64,000 bases of DNA, taken from assembly GCF_018613875.1 (NCBI RefSeq), contig NZ_JAGGPJ010000002.1, positions 1-64,000 on the forward strand, in the 5' to 3' direction. Position numbers and translations under genes: made by a program. The DNA is from Arthrobacter sp. ISL-28 (GTDB lineage: Bacteria > Actinomycetota > Actinomycetes > Actinomycetales > Micrococcaceae). Of the stretch, positions 1-10,130 are shown in pieces. Position 1 is the first letter of the stretch, and the number at the start of each line of letters is the position of its first letter. The notes beneath the pieces were generated by a model. The model saw nothing but the letters and a program-made list of their open reading frames with translations. It did no database searches and was not told where the DNA came from.

Positions 1-37
1 TGGAGCCGCATCGGCCGAGACGGCTGTTGCGGGAATG

Positions 38-80
38 GAACCACCGCCCGCATCCCTTTGGGGGACACGGGCGGTGGTTC
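38..80 (-). terminator. Hairpin terminator after the peroxidase gene
   Basis: A perfect 13-bp inverted repeat (GAACCACCGCCCG at 38-50 and its complement at 68-80) with a 17-base loop starts 10 bases past the peroxidase stop codon. There is no clear T-tract after it on the minus strand, so it may act as a Rho-assisted or 3'-end-protecting hairpin. Confidence 0.6.
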
Positions 81-89
81 GGAAAGGGG

Positions 90-3000
90 CTAGCTGAGGG
101 CCGTCATGGCGTTCCAGCCGCTGCCGAGCCGGATCCGGGTCCCGAAGCTACCGGCACCGGTGCCCGGGTAGATGTACAGCACTCCACGGGAATCCCTGGC
201 CACCAGGTCCGCCTTGCTGTCACCCGTGAAGTCAAGGGCGACAGATACGGTGACGACCGGCGCCGATACTGCTACTGCTGCAGAGGTCCGCGACACCGTT
301 TCGTAGCCGGCCTTTTCGCCGCTGACCGTGACGGTCACGGACTTGCCTGCATCTCCCGCCGTCAGAGTGTAGCTGGATGCTGTGGCTCCGCTGATGGCTG
401 CACCGCCGCTGAACCACTGGTACTTCAGCGTCACCGGAGCGGGGCCCCAGACTCCGCTGTTCGCGGTCAGCGTGCTGCCTACGGTTGCTGTACCCGTGAT
501 GGTCGGAACGGCGGTCACCATCACAGGCGCCACCGGTGTAACGATGTTGGAAACGACAACTGTGCTGGCACCGTGGACGTTCCTTGCCGTGACTTCGAAC
601 TTGACGTCAGTGTTATTGGTCAGGTCCCTGATGACCAGGCTGGTGTCATCACCAGCTGCCGTCCGTGGCGCACCGATCTGTTCCCCGGTGACCGCGTCGA
701 GAACCCGGATAGAGAACTCCTCAGTAATGCCCCCGCCTTCAGCAGCGGTGAAGTTCACCGTGGCCGAAGCATTGCCGGCGGTTGCCCTAACACCCGTGGG
801 TGCACTAGGCGGGATTGAATCCGCGAAGACCAGGGTTTCGATGTTCCGAAGGGTGTCAACGCCGTCGGGACCCGCGTTGTTGTGGGCCACCGTGGTTACG
901 CCGTTGTTTTCGGTAACGGTGTAGTTTGCCCTGATGTCGGAGAAGCGGGCTGTATCAGTGCCGCCGGCCGAACTGAGGATCTCCTTCACTGCCACGATGT
1001 TGCCCGGGTCGACCTTGCCGGCGAAAACGTCCGCCTGCAGGGTCGCGCCGGTCAGGGCACCCACGTCGTTCTTCAGGTACTGAGCGGTCATTCCGGTGGC
1101 GCTGCCGATTTCCGTCTCCGCCTTCATCGGGTCGGTGCGGACGCTGAGCCGGACGTTGAGGTAGCGGTCTCCGTCAATGATGTCGTCGCCGCCGCGTCCT
1201 TCGAGCTCATCGCTGCCGCCGCCGCCGAGGAGGATGTTGCCCTCTCCCCAAGCCATGGCGTTCGCGGAGTTGTCCAGAATCGGGCAGTTCTTCGATGCCG
1301 ACGCTGCAATGACGTCCGCGATCGGTGTGGTCCGCGCTTCATCCGGGATCAGCTCATTGAGTCCGCTAATGCGCTTGACGCCTTCGGCATCCAGGACGTT
1401 GCAGCCGATGAAGCCGCCGCCCCCGCGTTCGCTCGGGATGATGTCATCGCCCCTGAGCTTGTCATTGAAGGGGCCTCCGGAGAGTGCTTCAACTTCGTTG
1501 TACCTGTCACGGACGCCAACAGTGAGGATGTCCAGCGGCAGGATGGGCAGATCGAGGTCGGCGTCCTGCGGCTGTGGATCGTGCAGGCCGATCTCCCAGT
1601 CGTAGCCTGAGGCACCGGCGATCTTCTCGATGCCAGGACCCGCAAGGCCGACGTCGTCGCCGCCCTCCATGTCGTAGTCATCGTCGCCGCCCTGGCCGAT
1701 GAGGACATCGTGGCCCGGCTTCTGCGAATCGTCCAGGAAGAACAGGTTGCTGGAGTCCCCGATCAGGAGATCAGGCTCGTCGCCGCCTTCTTGCCAGTCA
1801 TCTCCGCCGTCGCCGAAGACAGCATCTTCACCCTGGCCGGCAATCGCGAAGTCATTGCCCTCCCCGGAGAAGGTTTCGTTAATGTTGGCTCCGCCGTTGG
1901 TGAAGTCGCTGCCGTCGCCCCCCATGATGATGTCCAGACCGGGGCCCGCATCGATGGCGTCGTTGCCCGGCCCGCCCTTGTGGACATCATCACCGGCGAT
2001 GTCGGTGATGATGTCGTTGCCTTCGCCGCCAAGTGCGACGTCGGCGCCGTCACCGCCTTCGATGATGTCGTTGCCTTCACCACCCCAGAACGTGTCATTG
2101 TCGTTGCCGCCGTAGACGCGGTCCGGGTTGCCGGTGCCGTTGAAGACGCTCTGGCCGTTGATGCCGGGGGGGTCCACGGTGTTGGTCATCCGGTACTTGA
2201 TCGTGCCGTCCGCCATACGGATCAGAACCTTGGTTTCGTTGCATTCCGAGGCCAGATCGTCAGCGACAGTGTTGCCGAAGCTGTTGAAGCCGTCCCGGGT
2301 GCCGGCAAGGTTCTTCAGCTCGAACTTGCAGTCTGCCGTGGCAAAGGCGTCGGCCTTGAGGGCCTGCGCGTTGGTGTTGCGCATCATGAGTTCCGCGAAC
2401 GAGTTGCCTTCCAGCTGTGCCCGCAGGTTCATACCGGGCGTGCGGGCCAGGTAGTAGAACCGGTCGCCGTTCTGCAACTCGGTCAGTTGCTGCTCGAAGA
2501 CGTGGTTAAAGGTGCTGCCGAGGAGCCCACCGAACATGTTCGTGCGTTCCGCGAGGCCACCGACCCACAGTTCAACGTCGTCGAGGCCGGTCTGTGAGTG
2601 TCCGTCCTTGTCTGACCAGCTGTCGCCGTCACTGTTCATGAACGCCGCAGCGTCCGCCGGAGCAACGTCGCCAGCGGCGGCGTCCGGGTTGACGATGGCA
2701 CGGGCAGCAGCGCGGCGCGACTTGAGCGTCGCCGGGCCGTCGTCCTCGTTGCCCCGTACCTTGTCCGGTCCCGCATCTGTGAGGATGGTGGGGTGCTTGC
2801 CGTAGGCGGCCACGAAGTTGATCAGCGATTCAGGGTGCTTGAGGTTCTCACCGAAGTCGATCCAGTTCGTGTAGGGCTTGAGCTGTCCGTCGTTGGTCTC
2901 GGCGTGGAGGTCCTTGCGGAATTCATTGAGCGTCGGGACACCTTCAGACCTGGCCCGCGTCATGTTGATGGTCGCGAGGTCAAGCGGGAGTCCCAGCAGG

Positions 3001-5225
3001 TTGTTCCGGAGCGTGTCCGTCACGAATTCGTCCAGCTCGTTGCCGGCCTGGTCGGACATGCCCATGATGATGCTGCCCGCAGCCTGCTCGGATGTCAGCG
3101 GGCCCTCGTCGCCGCCGTCGGTGTAGGCCGGCGGGTTAAGGAATCCCTCAAGCAGGGAAATGTCGTTTTCGGAGCCGCGAACGTCATCCGAGGTGCCGTA
3201 GATGGCGTCCGGACCGGACTTGTCTTCATTCCGGCGCGAGATCGTCTCCGTGAGCATGGAGTGTCCGAACCGGTAGACGGCGTGGGCGAATTCAGCCTTG
3301 ATGGCCGGGTTGATTTCCGTCTGTGTGAAGGCAAACGGCTGGAATGGGTTGATCAGAGGCTGTATTTTGCGCGCAAACTCCTCGAAGACGAGGTGCTGGT
3401 ACTCCATCTCGGTCACGAAGCGGGCTGCCTGGAAGAGGCGCTCACCGTAGTTGAACGTCGTGTCCCCGACCGCTTCGTACTTTGCGAGCAGGTCCGCATT
3501 CTCCGGCCTGGCCAGCGTGGCCTTGATGTCATCGACCAGGCGGTCGTGTTCTGAGTGGAACACCTGGTGAATGGCGGTCAGGCCGATGTTTTCGTTGACG
3601 CGGCCGTCGCCGGCGATGAAGTGTGCGTCGAGCATCTCATCGTCATAAGTGCCGGCCGGCTGGTTGGCGAAATCGGCCGATGCCGTGGAATCCGTGTCCT
3701 TGGTCGGGGCCACCGCGGGAGTCCCCGGGTTGTGGTCATGGTCCTTCGGTGACGGGTCCGCATTGTGCGCGATGTCCACCAGGAACGGAGTGTTGAAGTA
3801 GCGGACATCGGCAGGAACCAGCGTTCCCGTTCCGCCGTTGTCGGCGGGGTTCGCCTCAACCTCGCCACTGGCGGTCATGAACACGGGCAGGCCGCGTTGC
3901 GGGCCGGGGACGAAGTTGCCGTAGAGGTCACACTTGATCATCGGGACGTTGAGGACGTCCTTATCCTCAAGCCGGATGCCGAGCTTTTCGAAAGCCTGCG
4001 CCTTGGTGGTTGCCCAGGTTGCCATGCCTCCCGCGGTGGGGCCAACGGGGCCGCCGAGCAGTTTGCCGGTGGCGACAGGGCGGCCGGCTTCGTCCTTCAA
4101 GTACTCGCGGAGGAACACCTGGTGCGAGGGATGCGACGTGTAGGTCTGGCTCTGGTCGACCCAGGGAGAGTCGGTGTTGAGCGCATCCTGAACATCATCG
4201 GCAGTGCCGAGGACGCGGTCCTCCCCTGGCTGGTTCTGGCCGCGGGTGAGGGCCATGAAGCGCAGGTGCCTGGGAAGGTCATCGCCCTCCACGGCCGGCG
4301 TCGCGGGATCATCGTCGACCACGTGGTTGGGGCCGGCAATCAGCGGGTCGTCTGCCTTGAGCGGCACGTAGACGTTGCCCCCGCCCTTGACGGTCTGGTC
4401 GATGCCGTGGTCAAAGAACTGGCCGAACAGGGTGAACAAGGAGTTGTACGGCGGTGAAAGGCCGACGTCGGTGGTGACGTTCGGGATGAAAAGCGTGCTG
4501 TGGGACGGGACACATCCGAGCGGATCGCCAGGGACGGCTTCGACGCCTTCCGATGCCGGTACGGGATCCGTGGTGCAGGGTTCAACGCCTTCGTTGCCCT
4601 GGGTCCGGACCGGATTGCCCGCGGCAGCAATGGCGGCCGGGTTGGTGGAGGTCTGGTCCACAATCAGGTTGCTGATGGTCCGGGGCCGGCTGTCGAAGAC
4701 GTCGCCAGACTTTTGGGTGTAGCTGGTGGGCGTGGGAGGCCCGAAGATTGAGTTTTCTGCGTCCTTGAAGGTCGCAGAGCCGAGCCGCGGGAAGACCTGA
4801 TCGGCAGCGCCGAAATGGTCCTGTCCGGGCTCGAGGTGGTTGCAGCTACCGTCGACGGTGCGCAGCCCGAGGGAGAGCATCGGGCTGGCGAGCTGGCTTT
4901 TCAGGGCACCGCACGGTCCCGTCTCGGACGTCGTACCGGCCACGTGCTTTTCGGCAATCTTGATCTGGTCGAGAATGAAGGACAGATCTGATGCGGTGAC
5001 GTTGAATCCTGCCCCGACCGGCCCCTGCACTGCGTTGGCTGCCACCACCGGCAGCCCCATTGCTGCCGGCATTACGACGGTGGTAGCTGCTGCAATCAGC
5101 CGGAGGGAGACTGGCCGTGCATTTCGTTGGCTGCGTCGTAGACGACGGTTGGTGGGTGGATCGGTGGCGGCTGCGGATCGGCTGTGATCCGCGCCCCCGT
5201 CGGACATCCAAGGTGAGAGTTTCAT
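90..5225 (-). CDS. Secreted animal-type haem peroxidase with RTX calcium-binding repeats
   Basis: A 1711-residue exported protein. Residues about 38-65 look like a signal peptide behind a long basic leader. The haem peroxidase region (about 190-1000) has FGQFFDHG, placing the distal haem histidine near residue 273, and YRFGHSML near residue 660, the usual proximal-histidine motif of animal-type peroxidases. About 1070-1400 carries Asp/Gly-rich RTX nonapeptides (GGEGNDII, GGPGNDAI) that normally bind calcium outside the cell. A fibronectin III-like segment, one Ig-like module (KYQWFSGGAAISGA) and a partial FG-GAP-like end (DFTGDSKADLVARD) follow. It probably oxidises halides or phenols, but the substrate cannot be read from sequence. 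It stands alone, with AGGTG before the ATG. RTX proteins often use type I secretion, but no such exporter is next to it and the signal peptide argues for Sec. Confidence 0.9.
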   Translation of the reverse strand: MKLSPWMSDGGADHSRSAAATDPPTNRRLRRSQRNARPVSLRLIAAATTVVMPAAMGLPVVAANAVQGPVGAGFNVTASDLSFILDQIKIAEKHVAGTTSETGPCGALKSQLASPMLSLGLRTVDGSCNHLEPGQDHFGAADQVFPRLGSATFKDAENSIFGPPTPTSYTQKSGDVFDSRPRTISNLIVDQTSTNPAAIAAAGNPVRTQGNEGVEPCTTDPVPASEGVEAVPGDPLGCVPSHSTLFIPNVTTDVGLSPPYNSLFTLFGQFFDHGIDQTVKGGGNVYVPLKADDPLIAGPNHVVDDDPATPAVEGDDLPRHLRFMALTRGQNQPGEDRVLGTADDVQDALNTDSPWVDQSQTYTSHPSHQVFLREYLKDEAGRPVATGKLLGGPVGPTAGGMATWATTKAQAFEKLGIRLEDKDVLNVPMIKCDLYGNFVPGPQRGLPVFMTASGEVEANPADNGGTGTLVPADVRYFNTPFLVDIAHNADPSPKDHDHNPGTPAVAPTKDTDSTASADFANQPAGTYDDEMLDAHFIAGDGRVNENIGLTAIHQVFHSEHDRLVDDIKATLARPENADLLAKYEAVGDTTFNYGERLFQAARFVTEMEYQHLVFEEFARKIQPLINPFQPFAFTQTEINPAIKAEFAHAVYRFGHSMLTETISRRNEDKSGPDAIYGTSDDVRGSENDISLLEGFLNPPAYTDGGDEGPLTSEQAAGSIIMGMSDQAGNELDEFVTDTLRNNLLGLPLDLATINMTRARSEGVPTLNEFRKDLHAETNDGQLKPYTNWIDFGENLKHPESLINFVAAYGKHPTILTDAGPDKVRGNEDDGPATLKSRRAAARAIVNPDAAAGDVAPADAAAFMNSDGDSWSDKDGHSQTGLDDVELWVGGLAERTNMFGGLLGSTFNHVFEQQLTELQNGDRFYYLARTPGMNLRAQLEGNSFAELMMRNTNAQALKADAFATADCKFELKNLAGTRDGFNSFGNTVADDLASECNETKVLIRMADGTIKYRMTNTVDPPGINGQSVFNGTGNPDRVYGGNDNDTFWGGEGNDIIEGGDGADVALGGEGNDIITDIAGDDVHKGGPGNDAIDAGPGLDIIMGGDGSDFTNGGANINETFSGEGNDFAIAGQGEDAVFGDGGDDWQEGGDEPDLLIGDSSNLFFLDDSQKPGHDVLIGQGGDDDYDMEGGDDVGLAGPGIEKIAGASGYDWEIGLHDPQPQDADLDLPILPLDILTVGVRDRYNEVEALSGGPFNDKLRGDDIIPSERGGGGFIGCNVLDAEGVKRISGLNELIPDEARTTPIADVIAASASKNCPILDNSANAMAWGEGNILLGGGGSDELEGRGGDDIIDGDRYLNVRLSVRTDPMKAETEIGSATGMTAQYLKNDVGALTGATLQADVFAGKVDPGNIVAVKEILSSAGGTDTARFSDIRANYTVTENNGVTTVAHNNAGPDGVDTLRNIETLVFADSIPPSAPTGVRATAGNASATVNFTAAEGGGITEEFSIRVLDAVTGEQIGAPRTAAGDDTSLVIRDLTNNTDVKFEVTARNVHGASTVVVSNIVTPVAPVMVTAVPTITGTATVGSTLTANSGVWGPAPVTLKYQWFSGGAAISGATASSYTLTAGDAGKSVTVTVSGEKAGYETVSRTSAAVAVSAPVVTVSVALDFTGDSKADLVARDSRGVLYIYPGTGAGSFGTRIRLGSGWNAMTALS

Positions 5226-5388
5226 GGCGCACCTGCCGCTAGGAGGGATGGAACACGGACATGGTGTTCTGCCCCGCTCCTAAAAACCTTGGGGCAAAAA
5301 CAAGCCCTTCCGGACCCCGAAAGAAGTGCCCCCTTCAAAGAGGCCCCCACATTGGGGGTTCCCAATCGCAGCATGAACATGCAAAGCC

Positions 5389-5420
5389 CGGGCAGGGCCG
5401 CTCATGTGCGGCCCTGCCCG
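5389..5420 (-). terminator. Terminator of the alcohol dehydrogenase cluster
   Basis: A perfect 13-bp stem (CGGGCAGGGCCGC at 5389-5401, complement at 5408-5420) with a 6-base loop lies 43 bases downstream of the DUF779 stop codon. The rest of the 238-base gap up to the peroxidase start holds only a short C5/G5 hairpin at 5344-5358. Confidence 0.7.
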
Positions 5421-5463
5421 AGCGAACCATATGTGGAGATTTCCGGGGAAACGGCGGGTCAGT

Positions 5464-5892
5464 TCACACCGGCCAGTCCATCAGCGTGGAGCGGATAAGG
5501 AAGCGCTTTCCTTCCGGTGCTTCCACGGAAAAGCCGCTGCCCCGGCCCTGCACCACATCCACGGTCAGGTGGGTGTGGCTCCAATAGTCGAACTGCTCTT
5601 TGGACATCCAGAAGTCCAGCGGCATGCTGCCGTTTTCCTCACTGGCGCCAGGGCCGCCGTCGGAAATCTCGAAGCGGCCCAGCAGGACGTCCGAGTCGCC
5701 GGTCAGGAACTCCCCCGATGGGAAGCACATCGGCGAGGAGCCGTCGCAGCAGCCTCCGGACTGGTGGAACATGAGGGGGCCGTGCTGCAGCCAGAGTTTC
5801 CTGAGCAGCTCCACCGCCGCGGCGGTGAGCGCCACCCGGGAGAACTCCTCCCCGGGCAGCGTCACCGCGGCGTCAAGCCTGGCCTCAGGCAT
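5464..5892 (-). CDS. DUF779 family protein of the aldehyde dehydrogenase cluster
   Basis: A 142-residue cytoplasmic protein matching the DUF779 family, which is regularly encoded next to acetaldehyde dehydrogenases. The family hallmark is visible as HQSGGCCDGSSPMCFP (about residues 43-58), a cysteine-rich patch suggesting metal or redox chemistry. The biochemical function of the family is not established. It is the last gene of the unit, starting 12 bases after the adhP stop with GGGG before the ATG, so it should be co-transcribed. The hairpin at 5389-5420 closes the transcript. Confidence 0.85.
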   Translation of the reverse strand: MPEARLDAAVTLPGEEFSRVALTAAAVELLRKLWLQHGPLMFHQSGGCCDGSSPMCFPSGEFLTGDSDVLLGRFEISDGGPGASEENGSMPLDFWMSKEQFDYWSHTHLTVDVVQGRGSGFSVEAPEGKRFLIRSTLMDWPV

Positions 5893-5904
5893 GTCGCCCC
5901 GCCA

Positions 5905-6927
5905 TCAGAACCTCAGCACCACGCGGCCGTCGATCTTGGCGTGTTTCATCTCGTCAAAGACCGCGTTGACCTCGCAGAGTTCCCGGGCCGACACCGTGGG
6001 GTGGATCTTTCCCTGGGAGTAGAAGTCGAGCGCTTCCTCCAGGTCCTGCCGGGTGCCCACGATGGAACCGCGGACGGTCAGGCCCTTCAGCACAATCTCG
6101 AAGATCGGGGCCGGGAAGTCTCCGGGCGGGAGGCCGTTGAAGACGATTGTTCCGCCGCGGCGGGCCATGCCGATCGCCTGGCCGAACGCCGAAGGGTGGA
6201 CGGCCGTGACCAGGACGCCGTGGCATCCACCGGTTTCCCTCTGGATGACCTCGGCGGGATCCTCGTGCCGGGCATTCACGGTGAGCTCGGCCCCGTGCTG
6301 CTTGGCAAGGGCGAGCTTGTCATCCGCAATGTCCACGGCGGCGACCCGCAGGCCCATGGCCACGGCGTACTGCACCGCGATATGGCCAAGGCCCCCGATG
6401 CCCGAGATGGTGACCCACTGTCCCGGTTTGGCTTCGGTCATTTTCAAGCCCTTGTAGACCGTGACACCGGCGCACAGCACCGGCGCAACTTCCACCGGAT
6501 CAGAGCCGGCCGGGATGCGGGCGGCGAAGCGGGTGTCCACCAGCATGTACTCGCCAAACGAGCCGTCCACGCTGTAGCCGCCGTTCTTCTGCGTTTCACA
6601 CAGGGTTTCCCAGCCGGTGCGACAGTACTGGCAGTCGCCGCAGGCGGACCAGAGCCAGGCATTGCCCACCAAGTCTCCGACGGCGAGGTCGGTAACGCCT
6701 TCTCCGAGAGCCACCACTTCGCCGACACCTTCATGGCCGGGGACGAATGGGGGTGACGGCTTGACCGGCCAGTCACCTTCCGCAGCGTGAAGGTCCGTGT
6801 GGCAGACGCCGGTGGTAATGACCTTGACCAGTGCCTCACCTGGGCCTGGGGCGGGAACGGGAATGGTCAGGATTTGGAGGTCGGTGCCGAATTCGGTTAC
6901 TACGGCTGCTTGCATTGTCGTCGTCAT
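5905..6927 (-). CDS. adhP: Zinc-dependent alcohol dehydrogenase (AdhP type)
   Basis: A 340-residue medium-chain NAD(P)-dependent alcohol dehydrogenase interconverting primary alcohols and aldehydes. Visible are the catalytic zinc motif GVCHTDLH, GHEGVGEV, the four-cysteine structural zinc loop CGDCQYCRTGWETLC, and the Rossmann glycine motif GIGGLG. Length and motifs match E. coli AdhP closely. It lies 51 bases downstream of the aldehyde dehydrogenase on the same strand, with AAGGA 8 bases before the ATG. Together the two enzymes would take ethanol or a similar alcohol to the carboxylic acid. Confidence 0.92.
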   Translation of the reverse strand: MTTTMQAAVVTEFGTDLQILTIPVPAPGPGEALVKVITTGVCHTDLHAAEGDWPVKPSPPFVPGHEGVGEVVALGEGVTDLAVGDLVGNAWLWSACGDCQYCRTGWETLCETQKNGGYSVDGSFGEYMLVDTRFAARIPAGSDPVEVAPVLCAGVTVYKGLKMTEAKPGQWVTISGIGGLGHIAVQYAVAMGLRVAAVDIADDKLALAKQHGAELTVNARHEDPAEVIQRETGGCHGVLVTAVHPSAFGQAIGMARRGGTIVFNGLPPGDFPAPIFEIVLKGLTVRGSIVGTRQDLEEALDFYSQGKIHPTVSARELCEVNAVFDEMKHAKIDGRVVLRF

Positions 6928-6978
6928 TGGCGAAATCCTTGCGTCGTTGTATCAGTGCTGAACATGGGCGGTGCCGGC

Positions 6979-8502
6979 TTAGAAGAAGCCGAGCTTGTTC
7001 TCGTTGTAGCTGACCAGGAGGTTTTTGGTCTGCTGGTAGTGGTCCAGCATCATGGCGTGGTTTTCACGTCCGATGCCGGAGGACTTGTAGCCGCCGAACG
7101 CGGCACCCGCCGGGTAGGCGTGGTAGTTGTTGAGCCACACGCGGCCGGCCTGGATCTCGCGGCCTGCCCGGTAGGCAACGTTGCCGTTCCGGGACCAGAC
7201 TCCGGCGCCGAGACCGTAGAGGGTGTCGTTGGCGATGCCCATGGCGTCGTTGTAGTCGCTGAACTTTGTCACCGAAACCACGGGGCCGAAGATTTCTTCC
7301 TGGAAGATGCGCATCTTGTTGTGGCCCTCAAACACGGTCGGCTGGACGTAGTAGCCGCCGGCGAGATCGCCTTCGAGCTGCGCGCGGCCACCGCCGGTGA
7401 GCAGCTTGGCGCCCTCCTGCCTGCCGATGTCGATGTAAGAGAGGATCTTTTCCAGCTGGTCGTTGGACGCCTGGGCGCCGAGCTGGGTTTCGGTGTCCAG
7501 CGGGTTGCCCTGGATGATCTTTTCCACCCGGGCCAGGGCGTCGGCCATGAAGGAGTCGTAGATGCCTTCCTGGACCAAGGCGCGGGACGGGCAGGTGCAG
7601 ACCTCGCCCTGGTTGAACGCGAACAGGGCGAAGCCTTCCAGCGCCTTGTCGTAGAACGCGTCGTTGTTCTCGGCGACGTCGTTGAAGAAGATGTTCGGGC
7701 TCTTGCCGCCAAGCTCCAGCGTCACCGGGATCAGGTTCTGGCTGGCGTACTGGCTGATCAGGCGTCCGGTGGTCGTTTCCCCGGTGAAGGCGATCTTGCG
7801 GATCCGCGGGCTGGAGGCCAGCGGCTTGCCGGCCTCGACGCCGAAGCCGTTGACCACGTTGACCACGCCGGCCGGGAGCAGGTCGCCGATCAGTTCCATC
7901 AGGACCAGGATGGACGAGGGCGTCTGTTCCGCGGGCTTGAGGACGACGGCGTTGCCTGCGGCAAGGGCGGGCGCGAGCTTCCAGACGGCCATCAGGATGG
8001 GGAAGTTCCACGGGATGATCTGGCCCACAACGCCTAGCGGCTCGTGGTAGTGGTAGGCCGTGGTGTCGTCGTCGAGCTGGGACAGCCGCCCTTCCTGGGC
8101 ACGGACGGCCGACGCGAAGTAGCGGAAGTGGTCAGCGGCGAGCGGGATGTCCGCGTTCAGGGTCTCACGGATGGGCTTGCCGTTGTCCCAGGATTCGGCG
8201 ACGGCGAGCATCTCCACATTCGCGTCGATCCGGTCGGCGATCTTGTTGAGGACCGCGGCGCGTTCCGCAACGGAGGTCTTGCCCCATGACGGCGCAACCT
8301 TGTGCGCTGCGTCCAGGGCCAGTTCGATGTCCTCCGCCGTGCCGCGGGCGACCTCGCAGAAGGCCTTGCCCGTGACCGGAGTGATGTTTTCGAAGTACTG
8401 GCCCTTGACGGGGGCAACCCATTCGCCACCGATCCAGTTCTCGTAGCGGTCCTTGAACGCGACCTTCGAACCCTCGGTCCCGGGCTGTGCGTAAACAGTC
8501 AT
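6979..8502 (-). CDS. NAD-dependent aldehyde dehydrogenase
   Basis: A 507-residue aldehyde dehydrogenase oxidising a short-chain aldehyde, probably acetaldehyde, to the acid. The catalytic glutamate lies in [12 protein letters not shown] and the nucleophilic cysteine in [14 protein letters not shown]. The open frame extends 25 codons further upstream, but the ATG at 8502 is preferred because AAAGGAG stands just before it and the protein then begins as usual for the family ([10 protein letters not shown]). It heads the adhP-DUF779 group. The gap upstream contains repeated GTTGCA half-sites, a possible target for the GAF-domain regulator encoded just above. Confidence 0.93.
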   Translation of the reverse strand: MTVYAQPGTEGSKVAFKDRYENWIGGEWVAPVKGQYFENITPVTGKAFCEVARGTAEDIELALDAAHKVAPSWGKTSVAERAAVLNKIADRIDANVEMLAVAESWDNGKPIRETLNADIPLAADHFRYFASAVRAQEGRLSQLDDDTTAYHYHEPLGVVGQIIPWNFPILMAVWKLAPALAAGNAVVLKPAEQTPSSILVLMELIGDLLPAGVVNVVNGFGVEAGKPLASSPRIRKIAFTGETTTGRLISQYASQNLIPVTLELGGKSPNIFFNDVAENNDAFYDKALEGFALFAFNQGEVCTCPSRALVQEGIYDSFMADALARVEKIIQGNPLDTETQLGAQASNDQLEKILSYIDIGRQEGAKLLTGGGRAQLEGDLAGGYYVQPTVFEGHNKMRIFQEEIFGPVVSVTKFSDYNDAMGIANDTLYGLGAGVWSRNGNVAYRAGREIQAGRVWLNNYHAYPAGAAFGGYKSSGIGRENHAMMLDHYQQTKNLLVSYNENKLGFF

Positions 8503-8519
8503 TGCTGGCTCCTTTGCTC

Positions 8520-8597
8520 TGCAACATCGTGGCGATCGGCATGGTGATCGCCGTTGCACTGAGCCTAGGAGCGACAAGGTTGCAGGAAGGTTGCAAC
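8520..8597. promoter_or_regulatory. Clustered GTTGCA/TGCAAC half-sites upstream of the aldehyde dehydrogenase
   Basis: Four copies of the hexamer GTTGCA or its complement occur at 8520-8525, 8553-8558, 8579-8584 and 8592-8597. The last two form an inverted repeat GTTGCA-N7-TGCAAC, 77-95 bases before the start codon. They lie in the 143-base gap between the regulator gene and its presumed target, so they are candidate binding sites for it. This is inference from pattern and position. Confidence 0.4.
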
Positions 8598-8645
8598 GAT
8601 GTGAGCCGGCTCACCCCGGCTATCGCCGCGGCCCCGCAGTCTCTG

Positions 8646-10022
8646 CTAGGCGCTCAGCTCCGCCTCCAGCCGTTCAAGATCGGCGACGACGGCGGCCCGT
8701 TTGGGCGAGCGGGGCGGCAGGAGCTTCAAGGCGGCACGCCGGACCCCGACGTCGTCCCTCGCCTCGGGCAGTTCGGCATACCTGAGCAGCGAATCGGCGC
8801 TGCCGTCCGTCATGACTGCCTCGCGCAGCAGCGACGAAACGCGGTCCCGCAGGTCTACGACTCCGGGCGCTTCGGACCGCGGAAGCACGGCCCCGCGGTA
8901 GATCTCGAGGGCGATCCGGTGGGCGCCGCGCTGCAGGCAGTTGAGCACCTGGCCGCTGTCAGGCATGAGGTCCACCCTCAGCTTGTAGGGCCGGGACTCC
9001 GGTACGGCGGCGGGACTGAACTGCTGGAGGACCTTGCGGAGGCGCACCATCTCGGCGCGCAGGGTCATCGTGGAGTTGTCGGCAGGGTAGAGCAGGTTGC
9101 TGAGTTCCTCTGCGCTGAGGCCGTCGGGGTGGGTGCTGAGCAGGGCCAGAATTTCACTGTGCCGGGCGGACAGCGGGACGGTCCGCCCCTCGATGCTGAG
9201 CAGCGCCTGGTCGCGGCCGAGCAACTGCAGGCTGTTGCGGTACAGACTGCCCTCGGGAGCGGAACCGGACCTGGCAGCGGAACTGTTGCTCCGCCGTCGG
9301 GCCGGCGTCCTGGCCTGTGCCGCCGCAAGCTGGAGCCGCTCGACACGCAACTGGGCCTGCGCGGCGGCAACGGTGGCCTCCACCAGCGACAGGGTGTGCG
9401 GAGCCACCGCCGACTCCGTGCCGGTGATGTCCACAACGCCCAGCAGTGCCCCGGAGTCCGGATCCTGGAACGGGACCGCCGTGCAGCTCCACGGATGGAC
9501 GGACCGCTTGTAATGCTCGGCGCCGGAGATCTGGATCCCCCGGCCCAGCGCGAGCGCGGTCCCCGGGGCGCTGGTCCCGACCATGGCCTCGGACCAGTCA
9601 GCACCGGGGACGAACATCATGCCCTGGGCGCGGCGCTGCATCACGGGGTCGCCTTCCACCCAGAGCAGCCGGCCCACTCCATCACCCACGGCAACCAGCA
9701 GGCGGCTGTCGTGGCTCGGCTGAATGAGGAGCTTCTGGATGACGGGCATGATGGTGGCGAGCGGGTGCTGGCGGCGGTATTCCTCGAGCTCTTCGCGGTC
9801 CATGGCCAGCGGCGCCTCGGGGATGTCAGGGTTGGCCTGCAGCCGGGCGGAACGCTGCCAGGATTCCCGGATCAGGCGGCGCAGCCCGGGAATCTCCGGA
9901 GCGTCGGGAAAGGCGTGGGCGTCGAGTTGCTCGTGGCCGGCCAGCGCATGCCGCTCGACCGATTCCGCTGCGTCTGACGCAGCGTCGCTGCGGGTTGCTG
10001 CCGGCTGGATCAGGTTCCTCAT
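8646..10022 (-). CDS. GAF-domain transcriptional regulator, AcoR-like but without the AAA+ domain
   Basis: A 458-residue regulator. The first half resembles the sensory half of AcoR-type activators: RRLIRESWQRS near residue 50 and a GAF domain at about 90-235 (GADWSEAMVGTSAPGTALA, HPWSCTAVPFQDP). AcoR proteins then carry a sigma-54 AAA+ ATPase; here it is absent. A winged-helix-like region follows (about 290-370, RHSEILALLSTHPDGLSAEEL). It therefore probably works with the ordinary sigma factor. It is transcribed toward the aldehyde dehydrogenase cluster, which it likely controls in response to an aldehyde or alcohol. GGGAG precedes the ATG. Confidence 0.8.
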   Translation of the reverse strand: MRNLIQPAATRSDAASDAAESVERHALAGHEQLDAHAFPDAPEIPGLRRLIRESWQRSARLQANPDIPEAPLAMDREELEEYRRQHPLATIMPVIQKLLIQPSHDSRLLVAVGDGVGRLLWVEGDPVMQRRAQGMMFVPGADWSEAMVGTSAPGTALALGRGIQISGAEHYKRSVHPWSCTAVPFQDPDSGALLGVVDITGTESAVAPHTLSLVEATVAAAQAQLRVERLQLAAAQARTPARRRSNSSAARSGSAPEGSLYRNSLQLLGRDQALLSIEGRTVPLSARHSEILALLSTHPDGLSAEELSNLLYPADNSTMTLRAEMVRLRKVLQQFSPAAVPESRPYKLRVDLMPDSGQVLNCLQRGAHRIALEIYRGAVLPRSEAPGVVDLRDRVSSLLREAVMTDGSADSLLRYAELPEARDDVGVRRAALKLLPPRSPKRAAVVADLERLEAELSA

Positions 10023-10130
10023 CGAACTCCCATGGCCAGTTCATTGCGCGATTCGGCGCTTTCTCCGGGCACACGCCACTACGGGGCCCGCGCTCCGTCC
10101 GGCAAGTCTAATAGTGCCCGCACGCGTGCG

